Below, one piece after another: positions 17,687 through 24,444 of a DNA stretch of 64,000 nucleotides; within the stretch, counting starts at the first letter, position 1, and each line of letters starts with the position of its first letter. Below the pieces are notes generated by a model. That model was not told the origin of the DNA. It did not search any database and worked only from the letters and a program-made list of their open reading frames with translations. The stretch is from assembly GCF_002964605.1 (NCBI RefSeq), contig NZ_PQDH01000002.1, forward strand, positions 248,001 through 312,000, given 5' to 3'. This DNA comes from Vallitalea okinawensis (lineage in GTDB: Bacteria > Bacillota > Clostridia > Lachnospirales > PQDH01). The position numbers were made by a program, and so were the translations under genes.

Positions 17687-18583
17687 TTACATATTTTTTA
17701 TTTTTTCAAGTAGCTCTTCTCGCTTCTCCATAAAAAACATGGATAAAGCACCTAATCCTACATGAGTACCCACTGCAACACCCATCTGCATAATGTATAT
17801 GTCTCCCATAAAATCGCTTTCTAAATTAATTTTCTTTTTGAGGGTTTCAGCAATACTTATATCAGATGTGTACCCAATAATCATAAAGTCAGTGAGTTCT
17901 TTATAATTTCTTTTCTTAAATTCTTCAACATAATGCTTGAGTACTTTTTTTGTTCCGCGCTGTTTAGAGACAATTGCTCCTTTTCCGTTCTTCATAGACA
18001 TGATAGGTTTAATATTAAGGACTTTTCCTATCCATCCACTGGCATTAGAAAGTCTGCCACTTCGTATAAGGTGATTAAGATCATCTACGGAAAGGAAGTG
18101 CTTTACAAAAACTTTATAAGTTTCATTAAAATCTACTATTTCATCAAATGTAGCGCCCTTTTCTCTAAGTCGTGCACTTTTTAGAATGAGCCACCCACTC
18201 CCATGACTCATGCATTTTGAATCAACCACATGTATCCTAACATTAGACTCAGTATGTTCTTCATAAAAGTACTCTTTTGCTAAAACTGCTGATTGATAAG
18301 AACCGCTGGTTCCACTGGACATACATATACATAATATTTCTGTATGTCCATTCTCAACTGCCTTTTCCATGATGTTTAAAAACTCGATTGGGCTAGGCAT
18401 TGCAGTCGTTGGGTGTTCTTTCAAGTTTTCCATTCTATCATAAAATTCATCCGGTTGGATATCTATGCGATCACTGTAATTTTCTCCATCAACTGTTATC
18501 GTTAATGGTGCTATTCCTATGTCGTATTGATTAATCATATCTTGCGATAAATCACAAGTTGAATCCGCCATAATTTTGATCAT
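17687..18583 (-). CDS. DegV-family fatty-acid-binding protein (FakB-like)
   Basis: The 298-residue protein carries DegV hallmarks: DSTCDLS at the N-terminus, the TAMPSP motif near residue 60 and SSGTSGSYQSA near residue 88. DegV/FakB proteins hold a fatty acid for phosphorylation by the FakA kinase, feeding exogenous fatty acids into phospholipids. No fakA is present in the window. ATG is preceded by TTGGAGGTTTTAG. Lipid specificity cannot be read from sequence. Confidence 0.92.
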   Translation of the reverse strand: MIKIMADSTCDLSQDMINQYDIGIAPLTITVDGENYSDRIDIQPDEFYDRMENLKEHPTTAMPSPIEFLNIMEKAVENGHTEILCICMSSGTSGSYQSAVLAKEYFYEEHTESNVRIHVVDSKCMSHGSGWLILKSARLREKGATFDEIVDFNETYKVFVKHFLSVDDLNHLIRSGRLSNASGWIGKVLNIKPIMSMKNGKGAIVSKQRGTKKVLKHYVEEFKKRNYKELTDFMIIGYTSDISIAETLKKKINLESDFMGDIYIMQMGVAVGTHVGLGALSMFFMEKREELLEKIKNM

Positions 18584-18727
18584 CTAAAACCTCCAAATTT
18601 CTGTCTATTCATAGTGTTCATTTTATCATAAATTGATGGATTATAGAAGTTAACTTTTTATGAATAAAGTTATTTTTTATCAATATTATTAGAGGATTTG
18701 TACTATTTTGTAGTTTTGTTAAGGATT

Positions 18728-20674
18728 TTATTGGAACATTTCCCATTCACTATAGGCATCTTCCAATATCTTGTTTAACTCTACCTTTTTATTGTGTATC
18801 TCTGTTAGCCTCTCGTAATTATTTGTATTTTCCTTAGCAGCTTTATCTAGCTCACCTATTTGCTCTTCTAACTCTTCGATGCTATCTTCTATTATCTTTA
18901 TTTTATTGGAGTGGATTCTATTTTGCTTATCTACACCTTTCTTACCCTGACGCCATTTTTCATTATCACTAGTAACTTTTTGCTCTACTCTTTTAACTGG
19001 TATTTGGATATTTTTCTTTTTTTCATCTTTATAATAGCTATAATCACCATCAAATACTTTAATAGCATAATCAAATACTTCCATAACCTTTGCAGCAACT
19101 TTATTAATAAAATAACGGTCATGGGATACAAATAATACAGTTCCTTTGAAATTCATCAGTGCGTCTTCAAGTACTTCCCGTGAATTCATATCTAAATGAT
19201 TGGTCGGTTCATCAAGGATAAGAAAATTTACATCTTGATTTAACAATAAACACAACTTAAGTCGACTTTTCTCCCCACCAGATAAGTTCTGAACTTTTTT
19301 GTATACATCATCACCATAGAAGAGGAATCTTGATAATATTTGTCTAGCCTGTCCTTCTGGCATGGGAAGTTCATCCCGTAAGCACTCTACTACTGTCATT
19401 TTTTCATCCTTAAACACAATGTTTTGATCGTGGTAACCAATTTTAACACTTGCTCCGATCTTAATATCTCCTTCTTCTACATTCAATTCTTTCACACCAT
19501 GAAGTTCCTCTCCATGTTGATCTTGATATGCATTCATGATGAGTTGAAGTAAAGTCGTTTTCCCACAGCCATTAGCACCTAATAAAGCTACTCTATCTTT
19601 ATAACTTATATCCATATCTGCTTTTTCAAAAAGTCTAAGCTTATCAAAGGATTTACTAAGTTCTCTGACAGTGATAACATCTTTGCCACTGCGTTTCCCT
19701 CCATCAAAAGATAACTTCATCTTCTTATCGTTTTTAGGACGTTCAATATGGTCCATTTTGTCAATTCGCTTTTGCATATTGGCTGCCTTTTTAAAGAACC
19801 TTGGGTCATCAGAACGTGTTCCCCAATCACGAAATCTTCTTATCGCCTCTTCCATTGACTTAATTTTCTTCTTCTGTTGCTCATAAGCCTCTAGCTGTTG
19901 CAAGATACGTCGTTCCTTTTCTTCAACATAATATGAATAATTACCGTGATATAAACTGCAAGTTTTATTTTCAATTTCAATAATTTTAGTGATAACTTTA
20001 TCTAAGAAAAATCGGTCATGGGATATAACCATTACACTACCTACGTAACTTTCTAAGTATTCCTCAAGCCACTCTATTGAACTTACGTCAAGATGATTTG
20101 TTGGTTCATCTAAAAGTAAAACATCATGATCTTCTAGTAACAATTTACCTAATATAACCCGAGTCTTTTCACCACCACTTAAATCCTCAAAGTAGTTATT
20201 GAGAAAAGCTTCATCAAATTTTAGACCTGAACAAATCCGATTAACCTTTTCTTCAATTTGATAACCACCAAGTGCTTCAAACTTTTCCTGAAATTGAGCA
20301 TATGTTCCAACCAATTGATCAAGATCTTCAGCTGTCATACCAGCTTCTGCCATGTTTATCTCAAGATGATTCATTTGCTCTTTTAGATCTTTCAATTCTC
20401 CAAATGCGGTATTCAAAACATCCATTACCTGATATTCTTCAGGAAACTGAGGTATTTGATCTAAATAACCCACATTAATTCCTTTCCTTAAAGAAAGCAT
20501 CCCATCATCATAAGTTTCAATCCCACTAATAATTTTAAATAAAGTTGATTTACCACAACCATTCTTTCCTATAATTCCAATTCTTTCTCCTGTTTTTAAT
20601 TCTAAAGTAATACCATTAATGACTTCTGTAGCCCCATAGTATTTAACCAAATTTTGAACTGCTATCTCTATCAT
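18728..20674 (-). CDS. ABC-F family ATPase (YdiF/Uup-like ribosome-associated)
   Basis: Two fused ABC domains: Walker A GKNGCGKST and GANGCGKTT, signatures LSGGEKTRV and LSGGEKSRL, and twin DEPTNHLD Walker B motifs. They are joined by a linker of about 80 residues, and there is no membrane region. A C-terminal coiled coil (about residues 575-648) matches the YdiF subgroup. ABC-F proteins act on the ribosome in translation or antibiotic protection. I start at ATG 20674, 7 nt after GGAGG; the ATG at 20680 is too close to it. A hairpin in the leader (20730-20759) could mean attenuation control, as known for resistance-type ABC-F genes, but the subgroup here looks housekeeping. Confidence 0.92.
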   Translation of the reverse strand: MIEIAVQNLVKYYGATEVINGITLELKTGERIGIIGKNGCGKSTLFKIISGIETYDDGMLSLRKGINVGYLDQIPQFPEEYQVMDVLNTAFGELKDLKEQMNHLEINMAEAGMTAEDLDQLVGTYAQFQEKFEALGGYQIEEKVNRICSGLKFDEAFLNNYFEDLSGGEKTRVILGKLLLEDHDVLLLDEPTNHLDVSSIEWLEEYLESYVGSVMVISHDRFFLDKVITKIIEIENKTCSLYHGNYSYYVEEKERRILQQLEAYEQQKKKIKSMEEAIRRFRDWGTRSDDPRFFKKAANMQKRIDKMDHIERPKNDKKMKLSFDGGKRSGKDVITVRELSKSFDKLRLFEKADMDISYKDRVALLGANGCGKTTLLQLIMNAYQDQHGEELHGVKELNVEEGDIKIGASVKIGYHDQNIVFKDEKMTVVECLRDELPMPEGQARQILSRFLFYGDDVYKKVQNLSGGEKSRLKLCLLLNQDVNFLILDEPTNHLDMNSREVLEDALMNFKGTVLFVSHDRYFINKVAAKVMEVFDYAIKVFDGDYSYYKDEKKKNIQIPVKRVEQKVTSDNEKWRQGKKGVDKQNRIHSNKIKIIEDSIEELEEQIGELDKAAKENTNNYERLTEIHNKKVELNKILEDAYSEWEMFQ

Positions 20675-20729
20675 GTTCATCCCTCCGATTTATCTATCAT
20701 TATTTTAATTTCACTTAAGTAAACACAAA

Positions 20730-20759
20730 AGGTCCAGACAGCTTAAGCCATCTGAACCT
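20730..20759 (-). promoter_or_regulatory. Leader hairpin upstream of the ABC-F gene, possible attenuator
   Basis: Arms AGGTTCAGATGGC and GCTGTCTGGACCT (minus strand) pair over 13 positions, with three G-U pairs and a 4-nt loop, followed by TTTTGTGTTT. It sits about 55 nt before the ABC-F start codon in a 303-nt gene-free stretch that otherwise holds only the terminator at 20862-20889. Confidence 0.45.
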
Positions 20760-20861
20760 CAATTATCTCCACTTACTTAGCAAACTATAAGCAAGTTACT
20801 TTTTAAATAATCTTTGAATAATATCCTAAAATATACTTGAAGTGTTAACTATCTTGCGAAT

Positions 20862-20889
20862 CAAAAAAACCGAGTCATTCAACTCGGCA
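20862..20889 (-). terminator. Intrinsic terminator after the 48-codon gene
   Basis: Stem CCGAGT / ACTCGG with a 6-nt loop, followed by seven T residues on the minus strand. It lies about 90 nt after the small gene. Confidence 0.75.
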
Positions 20890-20977
20890 ATCATCACAAA
20901 ACAATCTCTTGGTATATATTATAAGATTAAGTGATTAATGCATTTTACTTTAATCACTTAATGTAACAAAGATAAGG

Positions 20978-21124
20978 TTATGATGGTATTGCCAACATTC
21001 GTTTTTGTATATGCAATTTTGGACAGACTTCACCTGTAAAACGATCATCAACATGCGTTATTCCAGATAATGACATTGGCAATCTATCTAAAATTATATT
21101 ATCAAAAACTTGTTGTCCCATCAT
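20978..21124 (-). CDS. Small hypothetical protein, 48 residues
   Basis: An intact short frame begins MMGQQVFDNIILDRLPMSLS and ends KRMLAIPS. A near-perfect AGGAGGTG lies 3 nt before the first ATG and 6 nt before the second, and a clean terminator follows downstream. These three features support a real gene despite its size. The protein is not hydrophobic, holds one Cys and has no motif I recognise. It sits alone between the ABC-F gene and the LiaF-like gene, with a small promoter-sized gap on its 5' side. It could be a sporulation or regulatory peptide; nothing in the sequence settles this. Confidence 0.6.
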   Translation of the reverse strand: MMGQQVFDNIILDRLPMSLSGITHVDDRFTGEVCPKLHIQKRMLAIPS

Positions 21125-21208
21125 TACACCTCCTCTTTCATAATAATCCTACATACACCAGTTAAATATTAACACACTTTTATGTAGAATGCAATAATTT
21201 TACAACTA

Positions 21209-21640
21209 TTAGTGACTTATATCTAAAGCAGAATATTTCACATTATACTTGATATGCAAAAGCGGTAATTCTTCCTTATCCTCATCAAACTCAATCTCAT
21301 TATCAACTTCACTTTTTTCATCTATACCTTCAACCTTAATATTCCATCCTTCTGGAACTTTGATATCAATACTGCTAAAGGCTCCATATAAATCCAAAGT
21401 AGCAATATCACCTTTAAGAGTTGCTTTCCTCAAATCTATATCGACACTTGAGAAAATTGCTCCAATTGAATCACCACTAAATTCTTCATTTTCGTTTAAC
21501 TCAATATCTTTTGCACTAAATACTAAGCAGTTATTATACATGCTATTAAGTTTCTTCCATTTAGCTCCTATACGAAAAGCAGCATAGCCTGCTGCTACAA
21601 GGGAGGCTAAAAATATATTTCTCTTAGTTGATTTTCTCAT
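21209..21640 (-). CDS. Small membrane-anchored protein with LiaF C-terminal-like beta domain
   Basis: A short N-terminal hydrophobic segment (about residues 8-24) is followed by a beta-rich domain with alternating patterns (SGDSIGAIFSSVDIDLRKAT, LDLYGAFSSIDIKVPEGW). These are typical of the LiaF/VraT C-terminal 'cell-wall-active antibiotics response' fold. The protein is 143 residues, much shorter than LiaF, which has several helices. LiaF-type proteins modulate envelope-stress signalling; no LiaRS pair is adjacent, so function is open. ATG follows TAGGAGGATAAGC. Confidence 0.65.
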   Translation of the reverse strand: MRKSTKRNIFLASLVAAGYAAFRIGAKWKKLNSMYNNCLVFSAKDIELNENEEFSGDSIGAIFSSVDIDLRKATLKGDIATLDLYGAFSSIDIKVPEGWNIKVEGIDEKSEVDNEIEFDEDKEELPLLHIKYNVKYSALDISH

Positions 21641-21761
21641 GCTTATCCTCCTAAAACTTGTCGTATTTACTTCCCTTACTTATCATTATAGTCCTATCTC
21701 TATAAAACATCAATGTCTAATTTATCTGAAAACACCTGTTAATCTGATCAATTTATTAACA

Positions 21762-22487
21762 CTAAAGATGCAAATGACCTTCAAACATTTCATAGGGAAT
21801 ACGAAATTCTGGTATTCCTTTTACATACGGCGCTATTTGATACAGATCAAAATATATCACTAGGCTGTCTGGCTCGAGATAAAAAGATTGGTTAGGGTTG
21901 ATTGTAATAAAGCTATCTCTGCCTTGATAATATTCTTCAGGATGTTCATTAATAGCATCACTAATTGCTCCATTGATAACTCTCCTATAATTATATCCTT
22001 TATCAAAAAGATCAATTAGGAAGAAAGAATCACCAGTCATTAAATTATAGTTATAAGCCTTTCGTTTTGTATAGCCATGAGCACCTCCTTTAAATTGATA
22101 ATAATCTATTGTCATGCTCAATACAGTAGGACTGATCAAGTGGATAACAAATGTTGTTACTCCTTCAAAAGGGCGTAGAGGTATTTGACCTAAAAACCCT
22201 GTAAGTTGATAAAACTTTCTTGCATCATCTTTAATATTACTTGCGAATGCATGTATATCTTCTTGTATTTGCCTATTAATCTTCATTTCTACTTCTTCAT
22301 CGTTATAACTTACTTGTGGAAATGAGAGTTGTAGTTCATAATAGGGAGTCCTTTCCCTTATGACTTGTTCAATAACTTTCAATTCTTTTTTAAAAGTAGC
22401 TTCATGTTTCCTTATTTTCTGCACTTTACGCTTTTTATTTGCCATTTCATAGGATGCAAGACCAAACCAGTACAAAAAATTATTCAT
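21762..22487 (-). CDS. DUF3298 (RsiV-like) domain protein
   Basis: The C-terminal about 190 residues fit DUF3298/DUF4163 as in RsiV-like proteins: LSFPQVSYNDEEVEMKINRQ, then FKGGAHGYTKRKAYNYNLMT, and the closing IAPYVKGIPEFRIPYEMF. In RsiV the domain binds lysozyme, but many stand-alone members exist without known function. There is no clear signal peptide, and the N-terminus holds a basic stretch (KKRKVQKIRK). I use ATG 22487 (241 residues) because AGGAGG lies 6 nt upstream; the frame could be extended to 22601 but without a site. Confidence 0.75.
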   Translation of the reverse strand: MNNFLYWFGLASYEMANKKRKVQKIRKHEATFKKELKVIEQVIRERTPYYELQLSFPQVSYNDEEVEMKINRQIQEDIHAFASNIKDDARKFYQLTGFLGQIPLRPFEGVTTFVIHLISPTVLSMTIDYYQFKGGAHGYTKRKAYNYNLMTGDSFFLIDLFDKGYNYRRVINGAISDAINEHPEEYYQGRDSFITINPNQSFYLEPDSLVIYFDLYQIAPYVKGIPEFRIPYEMFEGHLHL

Positions 22488-22619
22488 AGGCATCCTCCTT
22501 CTTCCTTTGTACAATTCTATGTGTCTTAGCCTGTCCATAGTCGTTAAATTATGAATCAACGTACAAATGCTCTTTATCTGCATAAAACTAAAAAAGTTCA
22601 TCAGATAAAGAGCATCTTC

Positions 22620-22859
22620 TTAATACAATCTTGGGCGTAATCTTCGACCTGGTCGTCTTCCATAGCCATATCCATAGCCGAATCGACGACCATAACCATA
22701 AGGACGGCCATATCTATATCTGGCTCTAATCCCACGACCACCGCGTCGTCTTCTAGGACTATTCCCATATCCATAGCCATATGGGCGTCTACCATACCCA
22801 TAACCACCATAGCCACCGTAACCACCGTAGCCTCCATATCCACCATATCCATTAGGCAT
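22620..22859 (-). CDS. Gly/Tyr/Arg-rich small protein, probable spore-coat component
   Basis: The 79-residue protein is almost entirely Gly, Tyr, Arg and Pro. It opens with MPNGYGGYGG, in which GGY recurs five times, and continues with RPYGYG- and RFGYG-type repeats. Such composition is common in spore-coat and other structural proteins. GAGGTGAAAGC precedes the ATG. The upstream sequence matches a sigma-E promoter (separate entry), which supports expression in the mother cell during sporulation. An overlapping frame on the same strand is a by-product of the repeated codons. Confidence 0.7.
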   Translation of the reverse strand: MPNGYGGYGGYGGYGGYGGYGYGRRPYGYGYGNSPRRRRGGRGIRARYRYGRPYGYGRRFGYGYGYGRRPGRRLRPRLY

Positions 22860-22890
22860 GCTTTCACCTCTATATATTCATTCTTACTAT

Positions 22891-22920
22891 ATTGTATACG
22901 TTTTGAATGAAAAATGTGAC
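22891..22920 (-). promoter_or_regulatory. Candidate sigma-E (sporulation) promoter
   Basis: Minus strand GTCACATT (22913-22920), 14-bp spacer, TATACAAT (22891-22898). Each box matches the Bacillus/Clostridium sigma-E consensus (GKCATATT, CATACAMT) in seven of eight positions, with the expected spacing. The predicted start would leave a leader of about 25 nt. Confidence 0.55.
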
Positions 22921-22937
22921 AAGCATATAACACAAAA

Positions 22938-22959
22938 AACCCTCCATTGAAGGAGGGTT
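22938..22959 (-). terminator. Terminator downstream of the thioredoxin gene
   Basis: An 8-bp perfect stem, AACCCTCC / GGAGGGTT, with a 6-nt loop is followed by TTTTTTGTG on the minus strand. It separates the thioredoxin unit from the Gly/Tyr-rich gene. Confidence 0.75.
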
Positions 22960-22961
22960 AA

Positions 22962-22979
22962 TGCAAGTATGTACTTGCA
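22962..22979. promoter_or_regulatory. Isolated 18-bp palindrome
   Basis: TGCAAGTATGTACTTGCA has perfect 8-nt arms around TG, just upstream (minus strand) of the 22938-22959 terminator. It could be an operator or extra RNA hairpin; no promoter is obvious beside it. The remaining sequence to 23122 shows nothing further. Confidence 0.35.
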
Positions 22980-23122
22980 AATAAATCTTATTCATAAATA
23001 TGAGGGGTTTATGAAAAAGAGGGGGGATGTTGTTACAAATATTATTATAGTAGAATTATATGGCTAAACTATGTAGTAATTATGAATAAGTTGTAAACAT
23101 TTCGTTTAATTCTTCATATCTA

Positions 23123-23449
23123 TTATAAATTTTCGCTGAAAAGCTTGATTTGCCTTTCTAATTGAGCAAAATCTATAAAACGAGATGTACGAAAGATTTC
23201 TTTACCCTCAAAGAATAAACAGAGAGTCGGAACCGTCATAATCAAATATTGACCAGTAATCTCACTTCCCTCATTCAAACTACATTTTACTACTGTTACC
23301 TGCTCATAATTCACTAACATGTTTTGTAATCGAGGTAAAATAGCATGACATACACCACAATCCTCAGAAGTCACATAAAGAAGTACTAGTGGATGACTAT
23401 CCATGATTTGCTGAAGTTCATCAAGCTCTTTAGCATTTAAAAATGTCAT
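23123..23449 (-). CDS. Thioredoxin-family protein
   Basis: A compact 108-residue thioredoxin fold with the active site CGVC (in SEDCGVCHAILPRL, about residue 31) and the cis-Pro loop MTVPTLCLF (about residue 74). It probably acts in cytoplasmic thiol exchange; no reductase gene is nearby. It starts 1 nt after the stop codon of the YdbC-like gene, so the two are one transcript and probably translationally coupled. Confidence 0.88.
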   Translation of the reverse strand: MTFLNAKELDELQQIMDSHPLVLLYVTSEDCGVCHAILPRLQNMLVNYEQVTVVKCSLNEGSEITGQYLIMTVPTLCLFFEGKEIFRTSRFIDFAQLERQIKLFSENL

Positions 23450-23450
23450 A

Positions 23451-23666
23451 TCAGTTATCTCCTAATATCTCTTTTAGTTTATCAACTTCTTCTTTGGATA
23501 AAGTTATACCTTTTCCCATCTTTTCGTGGTCAGGACCCCAATCTCTAATATCAAACTTAGGCTCTCTCTCGTTCCAACTAATTAAGTTAAATTCTTTTGT
23601 CCATCCACCTTTAGTCTCTGAAAGCACACCAAAACTTTGAACGATTTCATATTTAAATTCTGACAT
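23451..23666 (-). CDS. YdbC-like PC4 family single-stranded nucleic acid-binding protein
   Basis: 71 residues matching the Firmicutes YdbC family (FKYEIVQSFGVLSETKGGWT, then FDIRDWGPDHEKMGKGITLS). The family has a PC4/Whirly-like fold that dimerises and binds single-stranded DNA or RNA. The length is typical. AAAGGAGAAGTAGAT precedes the ATG. Pairing with a thioredoxin gene is a context clue but no specific role follows from it. Confidence 0.85.
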   Translation of the reverse strand: MSEFKYEIVQSFGVLSETKGGWTKEFNLISWNEREPKFDIRDWGPDHEKMGKGITLSKEEVDKLKEILGDN

Positions 23667-23769
23667 ATCTACTTCTCCTTTGTTTGCTTAATTAACTTCT
23701 ACCCGGATTTATTGTTAAATTTGGGTCTACTATTATTATACCCAACACCAAATGAATAACAAGTAAAAA

Positions 23770-24411
23770 TTATTTTAAAGCTTTACGTACGAATTGCAGT
23801 ATACCTTCAATGACTTTTTCATGATCTTCCATCAGTTCATCACCGAGAAGTATAGCCATCCGGTTGCGATAATAATGGGATGTAAAGGAGAACTGGTACA
23901 TCATAATGAGATTATCAAAGCAGAAAGATAAAATGTGAAGATTCATCTTCTCTTCAATTGCCCCACGATTTTGTGCCTTCTCAAGGACCTGCATGTAGTA
24001 ATTTGCTGTAATGGTTTCTAGTTGTTTTGATAGTCGACTGGATAGATTGGATAAAGCTTCAGTGGTTATATCTAAATAAATTTGATTATGTTCAGGGTAC
24101 GTACAAGCATAATGGGATGCGCTCCGTAAAAGTAATTCAAAAAACTCTAGCACATCATCTGTTTGTTCATAAGCTTCAGTCAATACCCTTTCCAGTATTG
24201 AAAAACAATCCTCGACAATGGTCAGAAACAAGTCTTCCTTTGAAGCAAAATAACTGTACATAGAACCAATGCTAATACCAGCTTTTTTCGCAACCTCATT
24301 AATATTAGTTGCCAGGTATCCCTTTCTTGCAAACTCTTCACGAGCAGCCTGTAATACTTTTTCTCGTCTTTCCTCGGCAATCTTATCGAAAGTTTCTTTA
24401 TAAAAGGCCAT
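23770..24411 (-). CDS. TetR/AcrR-family regulator, last gene of the SCP2-transketolase-OYE operon
   Basis: Helix-turn-helix at about residues 25-50 (NINEVAKKAGISIGSMYSYF) followed by an all-helical ligand domain; 213 residues, usual length. It begins 33 nt after the flavoprotein stop codon with GGGGGAAATC before the ATG and no promoter in between, so it is probably the eighth gene of the operon. A TetR-type palindrome directly after the -10 of that operon's promoter (32001-32016) is its most likely binding site, giving negative autoregulation lifted by a ligand that I cannot identify. Confidence 0.9.
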   Translation of the reverse strand: MAFYKETFDKIAEERREKVLQAAREEFARKGYLATNINEVAKKAGISIGSMYSYFASKEDLFLTIVEDCFSILERVLTEAYEQTDDVLEFFELLLRSASHYACTYPEHNQIYLDITTEALSNLSSRLSKQLETITANYYMQVLEKAQNRGAIEEKMNLHILSFCFDNLIMMYQFSFTSHYYRNRMAILLGDELMEDHEKVIEGILQFVRKALK

Positions 24412-24444
24412 GATTTCCCCCTTACGACATTTTCTACTATTATA

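Noticed and set aside
22601-22933. 110-codon frame on the minus strand overlapping the Gly/Tyr-rich gene
   Set aside because: It reads the GGY-type codon repeats in another frame (Met/Val/Asp-rich nonsense) and has no ribosome binding site; the 22620-22859 frame has GAGGTGAAAGC and a promoter.
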